Source: Cryptomeria japonica
Taxonomy: Eukaryota > Streptophyta > Pinopsida > Cupressales > Cupressaceae
Assembly: GCF_030272615.1 (NCBI RefSeq)
Contig: NC_081415.1
Coordinates: forward strand, 421,248,257-421,312,256
DNA length: 64,000 nucleotides
Direction of reading: 5' to 3'
The notes under the pieces are model-generated. The model was not told where the DNA came from, searched no databases, and saw only the letters and a program-made list of their open reading frames with translations. Below are positions 1 to 11,463 of the stretch, one piece after another. Numbering within the stretch: the stretch's first letter is position 1; each line of letters opens with the position of its first letter. The translations under genes were made by a program, and so were the position numbers.

Positions 1-1190
1 CCTTGTGAGTCTCATCTCACCATGCTTTTTACCTATTTGGGTTTTCCACGTATAAACATTTGTGTCAAGTGGTGAATGTTTTTGTGGTTATAATCTTATT
101 TATTGATTTGATTGACTACTTAACTATTCTGATATGGTATGATAACTGGAAGCATTGAGAGATTGAATATGTTGAGATATGATTAAGCATTTTGATGTTT
201 ACAAGATTGAAGTTGTTTACGGTTAAGTTGTTATAACTGTTAACCGGTTGATATTGAGTATTCTTATGAGTATTGATCTTGATAAGTGAAAATTTACTTT
301 GTGAGTTTGAATTTGAGATTGGGAAGTTTGTATCAGTTTTTGAGTATATTGATTCACCCCCCCTCTCAGTATTCTATCGGATACTTATTCTTTCATCATA
401 CCATCATTGTGATCCATTTTCTGACGAGGTGGAGCAAACTTTCATTCTCATTACGACAAAATCAATGTTGCATGTACATCAAGCTCATCGGAAATGTTTG
501 TGGTTCATCGGGCTCTGTACGTCGAAGGTTCTATGAAAATAATTTATCGGAATAACTTTTAGAATTGTTGTACCCCTTTCAAGTTATCCCGACAGTATTA
601 GCTTGGCTAATGAGTTGTTGTTTGGGATAGCTATTCCGATTTTGTGTTTTTGGATTGACTTGTGTTGTCGGGATACCTATTCTGATAGAACTATCCTTTT
701 GGTGACCAGTATAGCTATGCTAAAAAGGTCATCTTTGAGGAAGTTCGTTTATCGGTATAAGATATGTTGATATCTATTTTCCTCAAAATTACGACAAAAC
801 CCTATAGGTTTTTTTTTTTTAAATAATTCGTTCAAAATTATTCTGGACTCAGTGGAAGCATATCGGGATAATTTACCGATGGTTACTTTTCACCTTGACA
901 AGAGTTATCAGGATGGTTTATTCGATGGCTAGGTGATTGGAATAGTTTCTACCATCGATTTAAATTTGTTGTACTATTGTGATACTATAAATTTAATGAT
1001 GAGTCTTGATCGATATAGCTATACCAATAGTGTTCCAAGGTGCATTTTCAGAATAAGTCTATACTATTGGTTTATCCTTTTTGTGCAATTTTGATAGTGT
1101 TGGGGATTTCAATGGGATTGTGTTTCGGGGTACCAATGCCAATAGTGTAATAGTACATTGCCACATGATGGAAGCTACAAGAAACATCAT
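1..1190. repeat. TATCGGGATA-word-rich region resembling the P1 leader
   Basis: No coding region is credible here. The stretch is filled with degenerate copies of a word close to TATCGGGATA and its complement, for example near 583, 632, 668 and 860, with variants such as CTATTCCGAT. The same words dominate the leaders upstream of the two P1 reading frames (about 6,840-7,900 and 20,580-21,400). This may be the leader of a third P1 copy cut by the window edge. The family assignment is inference from word composition, not an alignment. Confidence 0.35.
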
Positions 1191-2622
1191 TAATTTGTAG
1201 TAATAGGACAATGTAATGAAAGCAACAACTTAGTGCTCAACAATTAAGAATAAAAAGTAGAGAGTCAAAAGTATCAGAGCATTTATATGCACATCAAGAT
1301 AACATGAATAATGAACATTGATCACTAATACATCAGCAGAAAAAATACAATAGGTGCCTCCTAAGGATGTCGATACATTAACATAGATGATAAAAGTGTG
1401 CATTCATTGGTTGTTCATGAGGGAAGAAATGTTTTCAAATAGTGTTGAAATGTTGAAATACATACTGTAAGTACAAGAATGGTATCTCCAGAAAATAAAA
1501 TGTACCTCTAAGTATTGTGATAATTAAAGGAAGATGTAGCTTGGTTGTTCATAGTGCCAATAGCTAGAGAAACTAAATGATAAGCCATATCTCTATATGT
1601 GATACAATAAATGAGGTAGGAATTCCAATGATACATATAATAAATAAAAAGGAGGAAGGTACTCAAATATAATCAGAACAGGTAAAATCTCCAGGAGTTG
1701 CCATCAACAATATTTAACATTAGGTTTGTCATGTCACATAAAGAAACAGGAGCTATAGGATGTAATCAGTTCATTGGTACAATGAAGTATCTAGCATATA
1801 TTGAGAATCAGAACAAAGGTACACATAAAGTAACTAATGTAATTTGTTCCTTAGTTATGTATTGCTACAGGAAAGTATCTAACATATATTCAGAAGCAGA
1901 ATAGACGTACAATCCACTGTCATTGTTATCACTGATCACAACCATGATTTTAGCAGTACTAGGGAATCATTAAAACCCTCCCAAACCTTTGCAAATCGGC
2001 TTGTCACTTTGAAATGTTGGAGTATATATATAAACCCTGCATATCACCAAAAACTAGATTTTCCCACTGGCTATATTAGGAGTTCTACAAATAATTTGCT
2101 TGTTGGTTACCCTCATTGAGGGTTTTAGATTTTTTTTGGAAAAACTAACATAACTTGCAAAAGACAATGTGAAAGCTCATAAAAAATGGATTCAAACAAA
2201 AGAAGATTCATTGTTCTAGAGTCCAAAACTAAGTGTGGAGTATTCAGCTTCATATTTAATCACCTCTTTCACTGTAACAATCATAAAGTTGCAGAACCGT
2301 ATGATAGTTGGTCATCCTGTTACCAAAACTTCATTTCCTTATACTTCCTCCTTTTGAAATTGGACTCTAATGAAAGGAAAGACATTTATCAACATGCCCT
2401 GTTATATATAAGACTATTTGAAACCAAATAACATCATATCATTGAGTAATGCTATCACAGAGATCTGAAACATGAAGGAAAATGACAAATTTTATTAGTT
2501 TTCATTATCAAATATCCTTAAAAACCTCAACACTTGCCATCTCTCAATGGAATCATATTAAATAAACCTTCATAGACACTATCAATTGCCCCATACCTGA
2601 TCATATAACATTAAGCATTTAC
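1191..2622. other. AT-rich gap, nothing recognised
   Basis: I see no supported gene, repeat boundary or RNA. Short open frames lack any domain signature. It lies between the P1-leader-like edge and the retroposed unit starting at 2,651, and could be the far end of the decayed CACTA element, but no CACTA terminus is visible. Confidence 0.4.
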
Positions 2623-2650
2623 TCATCCATTAATAACATATAACATTCAT
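2623..2650. repeat. Left target-site duplication of the 2.1-kb retroposed unit
   Basis: This 28-bp stretch beginning TCATCCATTAATAACATATAA recurs at 4,713-4,740 with one mismatch (C to A). A long, variable-length direct repeat of this kind is typical of LINE-mediated target-primed integration. Confidence 0.7.
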
Positions 2651-3025
2651 TATGGACCCAAGCTGCCACATAGCCACGATAGGCCTTGTCACCACCCTCA
2701 CAAGGGATGTGTTTATGATGACAGTACTATTATCGGGAATGATTATTCCCTAATTATTACCCAGACAGAGCCAACTAGCAGCGACAAAGGTGATAGAAGG
2801 GAAAGGTCAAATCATACTTGCTGGATTGAAGGTTTGCACGTTTCTAGTAGATTTCCTAATTTTGATATCTACTCGAACATAAGAGATAATAATCACACCA
2901 ATTATTGTGTGCTCTTATCTCAAGTTTGGTGCACATTTTATTACAACTTTGCTTTAGCCCTGCTTCGGCTCTACGATTCTGCTAGAAGGTCTCACATTTA
3001 CTCTGTTAAACTGGAAGAAACAAAA

Positions 3026-4350
3026 ATGGGGGGGGGGGGGGGCACAGGCTCAGGCTGGAACCTGATAAAGTTGATGATTTTAAAGCTAAGCCACCGATGT
3101 GGTTCATCTGTTCCGAGGGCAGCATTGATAAATTCATGGAAAGCATGAAGGGGAACGATGAAAGACTTTCCAAGCAATTTGTGAATTCTTGGGAAGAAAT
3201 AAGAGTTACCATGGGGGGTATCTCTTTCAAAATTAATGAAGAGGTTATTGCACAGGTGATGGGTCTTTCTATGGAGGGGAGAAAATGGAAAAAGCAGAGC
3301 CGTATTGCGGATACCACCAGCCTGAACCAGTTCTTCTGCGAGGGCAAAATCCTAGTGAAGAGGGCAGATAGATTCAACTGGGAGGAGATCCCTTCTTTGT
3401 GGGATGAGGTCTACTACATTGTGATGAAATACTTCATGCTAGAGGGAAGGTATGGTATCTTCTATTACTACCATCTCCCTTTCCTTAACCATTTAAGAAA
3501 TAAGGACTATATTTCCATTATGTTTTTCTTGTTGCATTCTCTAGATGCTAATGTCAAAGATATTGTTGAGGCCAAGAAAAAGGGTAAAGATTTCCCCATC
3601 CTTCACCAGGGCCTCATCCTTCGCCTTTACAACTTCCACCTAGCCCTCTACCTGCCTCATTCTATCTTCATCCAGAATGTGACTAATACCAGTCCTTCGG
3701 CCTACCCTACTGTTAAACATGATGCTAGCCCCCCTCGGCTCCCGAAAATTGGCTCTTGCAGTAAGAAAAATAAAAAACACTCCCCTGAAGAGGTCAGAAT
3801 CCAAGAGATTGATTCTACCATGGAAATCATTGACGAGGCCAACACCCCCTGCCACTCAAGCAGACTAGCCTCTAAACCCTCGAAAAAACCTCTGAGAGAC
3901 CCCTCTTCCTCGCATGACACTGGGAACTCAAGCCCAACTGACAATGTGGTTCTGTTCCACCCTAACCCAACCCCACACTCTGTCAATTCCACCCATGCAT
4001 CCGAAAACCCCACAACTTCAAAGAGTCTGGAGCCTGCAAATTCCCCCTCCCCAACTTTTAGGCTAGAAAAATTGATGGTTGTGGAGGAGGCGAGTAGCAT
4101 AATAGATGAGGACGACAACAACCTAGTGGATCTGGGGAAAAAAGTGGAAGCCCTATCAAATAATATGCAAGATATCACCAGCAAACTAGAGGCGGTGGAA
4201 ACCAAAATGCATGATGTTTCTAAATTCGTGTTGAATGTGATGCGTTGTTTGGCTACCACTCTGTGCCTTATGCAAGAAAGTGCTTCCAAAGGTAAAGACA
4301 AGGATGATGAGGACTACAAGGCCCTGTTCAAATTCCTCACCAAGGAATAG
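3026..4350 (+). CDS. Unrecognised retroposon ORF, globular N-terminus plus C-terminal coiled coil
   Basis: I do not recognise this protein. The uninterrupted frame runs 3,097-4,350 (417 codons). Homology to the copy at 39.2-37.5 kb continues upstream to about 3,043 (H-R-L-R-L-E-P here, D-R-V-R-Y-E-P there), so the real start is probably the ATG at 3,026. That ATG is out of frame because of a 15-G run at 3,028-3,042. Residues 1-190 of the open frame look globular, with a signature near EEVIAQVMGL and a YFMLEGRYG segment. Residues about 200-330 are rich in Pro, Ser, Thr and Lys, and about 335-400 look like a coiled coil. There is no catalytic motif. A gag-like or RNA-binding role would be a guess. 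It is the least damaged long frame in the window. Confidence 0.6.
3028..3042 (+). repeat. Poly-G tract (15 G)
   Basis: A run of 15 G lies directly after the ATG at 3,026 and separates that ATG from the downstream frame. Replication slippage or a sequencing error here would decide whether the ORF has its natural start. Confidence 0.9.
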
Positions 4351-4688
4351 GAATGAAAGCTCCTCCCCAAGAGGAGCCATGGGAAAAAGAAATGATTTCT
4401 CTCTATGCTGTGGAAGGTTGGTTTTTTGTCTACTCTTAGTAGCTTGCGGGTTGCTAGCGTTAGCCTATGTTTTTATTTGAACTTCTATGTTTATTTCCCT
4501 GTGTGGCATATGTCTAAAATTTTGTTTAATACTGCTTTATATCTACTAAACTTACGTAGAATGATCATAGTTTTTGATAGAGGTAAAGGGTTGTAACTCT
4601 GTTGTTATTATGCGGACAGTGGTTTTGCCACTATTTTCCTTGTTGTTCTTATGGGCCAGCCCCCTTGTTTTTTGACTGCTTCTAATAT

Positions 4689-4790
4689 CAAAAACATATA
4701 AAATTCATTCATTCATCCATTAATAACATATAAAATTCATTCATTAACATATTCACATTCATTCATTAACATATAACATTCTTTCTTTCA
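4689..4790. repeat. CATTCATTAACATATAA-type short repeats
   Basis: Irregular direct repeats of ATTCATT and AACATATAA follow the 3' end of the retroposed unit and include its right target duplication (4,713-4,740). They lower slightly the weight of that duplication, but the 28-bp match is much longer than the local repeat word. Confidence 0.6.
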
Positions 4791-4869
4791 GTTTTTACAT
4801 ATTATCAAAAATATGGTTTTCATAATATGATTACAATCTCTCTCTTTTTTGTTTATTTTTTGCAGCTAA

Positions 4870-6840
4870 ATAAAGAAGAAGTGGACTATCATTTTCTAAA
4901 TCATTTATCCCCCCTTCAGTTGTTTTGCCCTCTACTCGTGATCTTACTGTATGCCTAGTCGTGTACTCATGACGTGGAGGTCACTGCAAGGGGAGTCTAT
5001 TGCAATAACAAAGAAATATTAAATTAAAATATTTTATTATTATTGTTACAAGTATTTCATTAGTTAAAAGAATATTAGAGTGGTGCTCTTTACCTAATGG
5101 GGCCACATCATATTTCTAATCTTGTCTTATAGTCTCATGCTCAACATGATGAACACCCTCTAAATCCTCTGGAGTTGAAACATGAAAGGTTACATTAATT
5201 AATACACCAATTGTAATTAAATATATATGTTTAAAAGAACATTAGAGTGGTCCTCTTTACCTGATGGGGCCACATCATATTCCTAATCTTGTCTTATAGC
5301 CTCATGCTCAACATGTTGAACACCCTCTAAATCCTTTGGAGTTGAAACACAAAAGGTTCCATTAATTAATACACCAATTGGAATTAAATATATATAATAA
5401 AAAATATATTAGAGTGGTCCTCTTTACCTGATGGGGCCACTTCATGTTCCTGATCTTGTCTAGCTTGTTCATGCTCAATATGTTGACCGTGCTCTACAAG
5501 CTCTAAAGTTGAAACATGAAAGATTACATTAATTAATACATAAATTTAAATTAAAGATGTTTAATTGTATTAATCCATACTAAATTTTATATAGCACATG
5601 AATACATCCAGTACCGGGATGCACACCATGACCTTCATTTGCAGGTTGTGCTCCACCCTCACCAAGCTACATTCCAATGTCATGTGCAGTATTTTCATTG
5701 CTTGCCTATTTAAAACAAATAGGCAAATAATTACTTTATGGTGGAAATTAATATTGAATAGATTGTACAAGTATTCAAATTTAAATAAACTTCATTGAGT
5801 TTATTTACCTGTGTGTCAGATGTAGTGGAAGCTTTTGTTTGCCCAATCAAGACTCTTAAGTGTTCAGCCACAGCTCCATAGCCTTGCTGGAAGGCAATCT
5901 TCAGGTCCTCTTTTGTGGGCACTCTATTGAATTTGAAGCCCTGCATTTTTGCATAAGATCATGAATTTTGCTTCTATGGTGTGATAAAACCAAAATTGTT
6001 TGCAATTTATTATTTAGATGCAATATTTCATTTATTGATGCTTACAATTTGTGTTGCTAATTTCATCTAACCACCAGAGCCAAGTTTGTGCTACCCATGT
6101 TTTTCTAGTCTTTCCTTTGTTGCCTTTGATGTGTTAGGCAACCTATGAAAAGTTTGGAATACATTAGATTATGTAAAAAGAAAGAGTAATCAGTATATAA
6201 TTACATTGTTGATAGTATCACATACTTTCCTTGGCCCGGTGGTGTCTTTCCTTTTTTCTTTTTAGGCTTCTTCTTTCCATCTGACACCGGTTCCTTCCAC
6301 TCCCTCTTCAGAATCATGGGGGGACGCTCATACTTTTTGTTCTTCTCTAAATGTGACCTATATTGGTCCCTCACATACTTTTGATAGGTACCAGCTTTCT
6401 TAAGGACCTTGGTTCGGTTAAATGTGTTATTACCGAACATCACAACTGAACGGTTAATGAGCTCATCTTTTAAATCTTGATTTTGGGCATTCCACCATGT
6501 ACGTATGGTGGGCCCAAATATCTCCAATGTAATACCATTTATATGTTTATAAAAAACATCATTTCCTACAAAAAGATCATGGGATCGTTGGTCTAAAAAG
6601 AGTGATCAATAAGTAGATTTCAATTAGATTATATATAATAATAATTAAAACATTTTAAAGTACCTGGGACCTTCTCTATCTTTATGGGAGTGAAATCCTC
6701 GGTCACCACTGTGGGGAAAAATGTGTCTCCCATGAGTGTCGATCCCAGCATGTAGTAATAAAAGGAAAGGAAATCTATGAATTCATTTTAGAAAGTTAAG
6801 GAAAAAATACATATACTCCTTATATGAAATAGTCAGTATC
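4870..6840 (-). pseudogene. Transposase_24-like second gene of the CACTA element
   Basis: The clearest exon is 6,527-6,201 (108 codons). It has a W-x-N-A-Q-N-Q segment, then KAGTYQKYVRDQYRSHLEKN, a REWKEPV segment and a Lys-rich tail. This resembles the Ptta/En/Spm plant transposase family (Transposase_24). An upstream exon at about 6,715-6,662 sits between CCCCACAG and CAG|GTACTTT splice-like sites. A downstream exon at about 5,946-5,810 reads MQGFKFNRVPTKEDLKIAF. Further exon-like blocks follow, including a triplicated one at 5,074-5,560, and several contain stops. These genes are thought to act as accessory DNA-binding proteins of CACTA elements; activity here is unlikely. Confidence 0.55.
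5074..5560 (-). repeat. 167-bp tandem repeat, three copies, exon-like
   Basis: Three copies start at about 5,074, 5,241 and 5,408 with an exact 167-bp period. Read on the minus strand, each copy contains a GGCCCCATCAG|GTAAAGAGG-like 5' splice site and encodes a variant of E-x-V-x-H-V/I-E-H-E-x-x-R-Q-D. The two left copies have TAG where the third has CAG. This looks like exon tandem duplication within the CACTA gene. Confidence 0.75.
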
Positions 6841-7942
6841 GACAAGACTCGTGAAATGCTACAACGAAAAAGAATGTTTCAGAGTAGCTAATAACAACAA
6901 TACAGTAAGTATGACCTTCTCTGAAAGGGATACTTGTGCCAAAAAAGGATTTCATATCGACATATAATCACGTCTGATATGTCAAAAATACAAATTTTGG
7001 TGTATTCTATCTGTTCTACCAAATATAAAAGTACTTTAGCAAAAGCACATCCGACAACAAAGAGAAGACATATTGGGGTAAGTCATGTAGGTTATACCTA
7101 TGATATAAGATGTTTTTTCTTCCCATCGAATATTTTTCGGCAAATTATTTGAAGTCTCTTAAACCCGAGGTTGCTTTATCGAAGCGGTATGTTATATCAA
7201 AAAGGGGAAAATGAAATATCGGCAAGCCTAAACACGGTCTCACCGAAAACTTATTTTCGATGTAACTATATCATTTGACGAAAGGTGAAAGCAATATACC
7301 GAAGATGCATCCTTTGATGAAATGAGACTATCGAGGGAACCATATATACATTTTTCCGAAGCCTTAAAGTTTTGGTATAGTGATATAGATTTACAACATT
7401 ACGAAGTCGGACGCTATGCCTTACCTACAAAGGTCTTATCGAAAAAATTTGTTTTTGGTATAGCTAAATCTATTAGTAAAGGAGCATGAGTACTAGATCA
7501 AAGGTGATATCTACATTGAAATATCAGAGAAATGGAAAGATGCTACACTGAAACATTGTGTAATTTGACAAAGGTAAAGATGATGAAGAAGGAAAGTAGG
7601 GCTTTGGCAATAGGAACACATACACCAAAAAACCTAAGTGATTGAATAATGAAGCCCATTATTTCCTGACATTAATAAAAATCAAGTTGATAGTTTGTCA
7701 TATGAATTTGAATTTAAGGCAAATAAGGACCATTCTGCAACTGCATTTCAAGGAAATGATTCGCAGATTTGAAGCACAAACTTTGCTCTCATCACATCAT
7801 TGTAGAGGAATTCTTGAGTAGCAGAGGCTAAAGCAGTTAAAGAACAAGGAACTAAGAGAGATTAGTTACAGAGATTTCATTACAAGTAAGTGCCCAGTCT
7901 CCTAAGAATTATTTTAGTTTCAATTATCTAGTACTGATTAGA
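6841..7942 (+). promoter_or_regulatory. Leader of P1 copy 1, TATCG-word rich
   Basis: About 1.1 kb upstream of the P1 copy 1 reading frame lacks coding potential. It carries many TATCG-containing words, for example near 6,956, 7,178, 7,213 and 7,238. A decamer ACAAGTAAGT at 7,882-7,891 lies 61 nt before the presumed ATG. The same decamer lies 65 nt before the ATG of copy 2. The left limit is approximate: it is where the CACTA sequence stops being recognisable. Confidence 0.4.
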
Positions 7943-9058
7943 ATGGAAGGTACATCTAAGAAACGTAGTGCTAAGAAACAAAAGGAAAAGTCCATAGAGC
8001 CAGATAATCCTCCTGAACCTAAACTTAAAAAATAGAGGAAGGAGGAACAAAATTTGAACCAAGATCTGATGGACCAATTTTCTGATTCTGGTCCAAAATC
8101 CAGAAGGTACTCCCAATTGAAACTACTAGGAGATAAACATGAAGACCTCAGTGATGTCTGGACACCCATGAGAGGATATGAGTTATTTTTGTATCATTAC
8201 AGAAAAAGGAATAGGCCAAAGCCAATATACAACTCATGGGAATTCAACATAGGTAAATTGGTCATGTTGAATGTCTTTATGAATGTTGATTTGATGATAT
8301 CATTGGCCAAGAATTATAGGCCTAAAGACAAAACAAATTATAATACCACCAGACAGTCACGGTTGCTGATAACCAGGGAGTACATTTTGAGAGTGTTTGA
8401 TCTAGATATAACCCTTGATGAGCATATCGACCCCACCCTCTTGTCTAATGAATATGTAATACTTAAGTAGATATACAAATGATGGATGTTGCCAATACAC
8501 AGACCAAAGGATGGGAGAAGTCTCAGAGTGTTCAGAGGAGATGAGGAACCTCCATATGATGTCGATTTGTTTCATGAGTATTTCAAATTCACCTATTATT
8601 CAGTATGCCAGATCATGGGAATTGAGGCAGGTGTCTTGATGGAGGTAGCACCTATGGTATTAACTTCTGATGTACAGACACATGATGCTCGACCATTCTA
8701 TTATGTATCCTTAACGGTGGATAAAATCAACCATGGCTTGGAGAGGATAAAAAATGATTCTAGTGAGATCCGTTTTAAACATTATTATGTGCTAATGCAT
8801 ATGTTGTTGTATGTTGGTCAAATAATGGATATGTGGAGTGACAGTTTGAGAGTGAATGAATATGATAGGGAGGGTAATACAAAACCAATAACAATGTGGA
8901 AAATAATATGGGATCAGAGGTGCCAGTGGTCCCAATGTTTATGATTTGAAGAACATTTCGTTAAGCCTTTATGTCAACTCCTTGGCTACCCCTGCAATTA
9001 CACTTTAACTTAGGAGATACAAAAGTTCCTCAGACCAAAAGATAATGATGATCGACAG
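7943..9058 (+). pseudogene. P1 copy 1 reading frame, N-terminal part (unrecognised protein)
   Basis: The frame starts at the ATG at 7,943 (M-E-G-T-S-K-K-R) and continues in one frame to the copia insertion. It resumes in register at 16,125, giving about 995 codons in all. After a basic N-terminus come NQDLMDQFSDSGPKS, a segment MRGYELFLYHYRKRN, then GKLVMLNVFMNVD, ITREYILRVFDLD and HYYVLMHMLLYVGQ. Equivalent segments occur in copy 2 (NQDLLDQLSGS, IRGHELFMFHYHE, GKLVVSNVYVNVD, SREETFEVFNL). Stops interrupt it near 8,033, 8,468, 8,480, 8,942 and 9,010. No known catalytic motif is visible. It loosely recalls plant mobile-domain or gag-like proteins, but that is not established. Confidence 0.55.
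9054..9058. repeat. Left target-site duplication of the copia element (GACAG)
   Basis: GACAG precedes the left LTR and AACAG (16,120-16,124) follows the right LTR, a 5-bp duplication with one mismatch. Removing the element and one copy restores the P1 reading frame across the junction. Confidence 0.75.
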
Positions 9059-10277
9059 TGTTAGACAATTCAAATAACCGAAAGACAACTGAGAGGGGGG
9101 GGGGAATCAGTTGTCTCAGATTACAGGAACCATTAGCAATTTAAACTTTAATATCAGAACCCAAAATAGTAATATCAGAATAGCAATTCATTCAATTAAG
9201 CATAAACAATAATCACATAATAAAATCCATCCACACAACACCAAGATTTGTACGTGGAAAACCCAGGAAAGGGAAAAACCATGATGGGAAGCCTACCCAC
9301 AATCAGGTAATACTTCTACAGTAAGTATGTGATTTACAATGAAGGGGCCTACACTTGTAGGAAGGCCAACAGCCTAGAGCGCATTTCTCATCACAAAAGG
9401 ATCCTCACTAACTACATATAAATCCAGACTACAATCCGGAGAAGTGTTGAACTGCAAACGATAGCATCTCCTATGCCGGAGTACATTTTCAGTTAAGCTC
9501 AATACTAGAAGACTAAATCCTCTTACATAAACCCAATTTGATCTCCAATGATCAACCAACTCCTCTGCTTGAATGACATTATATTATTTGCATATTAAAT
9601 TCCTTGACCATGACCTCTTACATTAACCATGATGATCTACAATGAGATTTTACATCTATATATACAAAACCCTCGACCATAAACAATCAGGTCATCCACC
9701 AAATAATAACCTAATTACATAATTACAAACCATGTTGGCCTTAGACCAAACAAATAATATCAACACATAAGACATCCCAGAAATACATTAATAGGTCTTA
9801 TCCACACGTTACATTAAAGCGGGTCCATAACCTAGATCAATCAGGACCAAGTATAGGTCCATACGTTACAACAATGATCTCCAATCGCTAATTCTCAAAC
9901 CTGATCACCAAAACATCCTAAAACTTCATCAGAAGCTGCACCAACACCACTTATGCAATTCATCAAATATCTCTATCAAAAGCTCTATTGGTGAAACCCT
10001 CGCCGAAACCAGAAACCAATCTTCTAAGCAAGCGGGATAGCATCCAATCACCAGACCAAAACCAACTTACCAAATATGAGTATAAGTATCATGAACAAGC
10101 TGACTCCATCATCAGACTATATTGGAGCCTACTGGATCATGTTGGATCTAAGTTAATCAAAAATCACTCAACCTACCAGGACCAGAAGGGTGTCGGTAAT
10201 GCATCCAAATAGCTAGTGTTGGCATCAATAACAAAACATCAATGCAAAACATAATCAATTCCACCAAATGGCCAACA
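9059..10277 (-). repeat. Copia 3' LTR
   Basis: This 1,219-bp repeat runs from TGTTAGACA to GGCCAACA on the plus strand and matches 14,902-16,119. A TATATATA box (9,656-9,665) on the minus strand is a plausible promoter core; the matching site in the 5' LTR (about 15,499) is mutated to CTATATGTAC. Confidence 0.95.
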
Positions 10278-10290
10278 ATCTCCCCCTTTG
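10278..10290 (-). promoter_or_regulatory. Copia polypurine tract
   Basis: On the minus strand the sequence CAAAGGGGGAGAT abuts the 3' LTR, the usual position of the plus-strand primer in reverse transcription. Confidence 0.85.
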
Positions 10291-10629
10291 GCATTGATGG
10301 CAACACTAGATGTGAAAAAAATCTAAGTACCAAGAAATGCCAAACAAGTCTCCCCCAATGGAAGATAGCCAACAATCTCCCACAGATAGCTCTGAATATC
10401 TTTTCCTTTTTCACAGCAATGTCACTCCGCCTTTCTTTTTCTTTTTCACTTTCTTTTTCACATCAATATCACTCCCCCTTTGACATCAATACAAGAAATA
10501 TCAAAGCAAAAACATAAGCCTCTGAATCACAAATCTAACTACTCCCCCTGAGTAGTAGCATCCCACATCAGTGCCGAAATGAATAATATCTTTGATAATG
10601 CATGTCGGACTGATGCCAAACTGCATCAA
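10291..10629 (-). other. Copia 3' untranslated region with repeated polypurine-like tracts
   Basis: No coding region. On the minus strand there are several further G-rich purine runs similar to the polypurine tract, around 10,350, 10,374, 10,474 and 10,541. They could be secondary plus-strand priming sites or decayed duplications of the tract. Confidence 0.6.
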
Positions 10630-11406
10630 TCAAGTCTCTACTGGAGGGGCAGAAACTCCTAATTTGTATCTCAGGTACTCAAATGATTCCTTGGATAAGG
10701 GTTTAGTGAAAATATCTGCAATCTGCTCTTTGGTGTTCACATAAACCAGTCTAACTTCATTTGCTTCCACCTTCTCTTTCAAAAAGTTATACTTGATAGA
10801 TATGTTCTTTGTTTTAGAATGAAATACCAGATTCTTTGATATATCAATAGAAATAGAGTTATCACAATGAATAACTACCGGTGCATCACAATATACCTTT
10901 ATATCCTTAAACATTTTCTTCATCCATAAAACTTGTATATAGTTAGTAGCAACAGCAACATACTCAGCTTTAGCAGTAGTTAAAGAAGTGCATGACTTTT
11001 TCTTGTTGATCCATGAAACCAACTTCTTTCCAAGAAAGAAAGCTCCACCAAAAGTACTTTTCTGGTCATCAATATCTCCAACCCAATCAACATCTGTATA
11101 TGCATATAAAGTAAAGTTATCATCCTTAGGGTACCACAAGCCATATTCTGATGTACCTTGCAAGTATCTAAAAATCCTTTTCACCGCCATCTCATGATTT
11201 TCTCTAGGATCACTCTGAAATCTTGAAACAATACAAACAACATTCATAATGTCAGGCCTAGTCTGAGTCAAATAAAGCAGACCTCCAATCATATATGTGT
11301 ATCTTGTAGGATTTACCATTGTAGAAACATCTTTTCTTGTCAATTTCTCACTTGTAACCATAGGAGTACTTACCGGTTTAGAGTTTCCCATACCAAATTT
11401 TCTCAA
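10630..11406 (-). pseudogene. Copia RNase H domain (end of pol)
   Basis: This 258-codon open segment ends the polyprotein. It contains the end of the RT connection (YMIGGLLYLTQTRPDI) followed by copia RNase H motifs: AYTDVDWVGD, SWINKKKSCTSLTTAKAEY, HCDNSISI and the terminal EQIADIFTKPL. RNase H degrades the RNA strand during cDNA synthesis. The usual D-W-A-G is D-W-V-G here. It is in the same frame as the upstream RT fragments and separated from them by a stop. Confidence 0.9.
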
Positions 11407-11463
11407 TAATTCCTTCTCATATTTAGTTTGACAAATAAAAATACCTTTGTCAGTCTGAGTAAT

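Larger units (their letters stand above)
2651..4712 (+). mobile_element. Retroposed 2.06-kb unit carrying a single long ORF
   Basis: The unit is bounded by 28-bp direct repeats with one mismatch. It contains one long plus-strand reading frame (3,026-4,350) and an A-rich 3' end (about 4,688-4,712). It has no reverse transcriptase. The ORF is homologous to the third ORF of the L1 LINE at 37.3-45.7 kb. It may be a 5'-truncated copy of that kind of LINE, or a gene transcript mobilised in trans. The region 2,651-3,025 shows no recognisable coding content. Confidence 0.6.

Noticed and set aside
3702-4301. Minus-strand ORF of 199 codons
   Set aside because: It is the antisense shadow of the 417-codon plus-strand ORF, which has a homologue at 37.5-39.3 kb.
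5074-5560. Regular tandem repeats as a CRISPR-like array
   Set aside because: The 167-bp units are contiguous with no unique spacers, and the DNA is eukaryotic.
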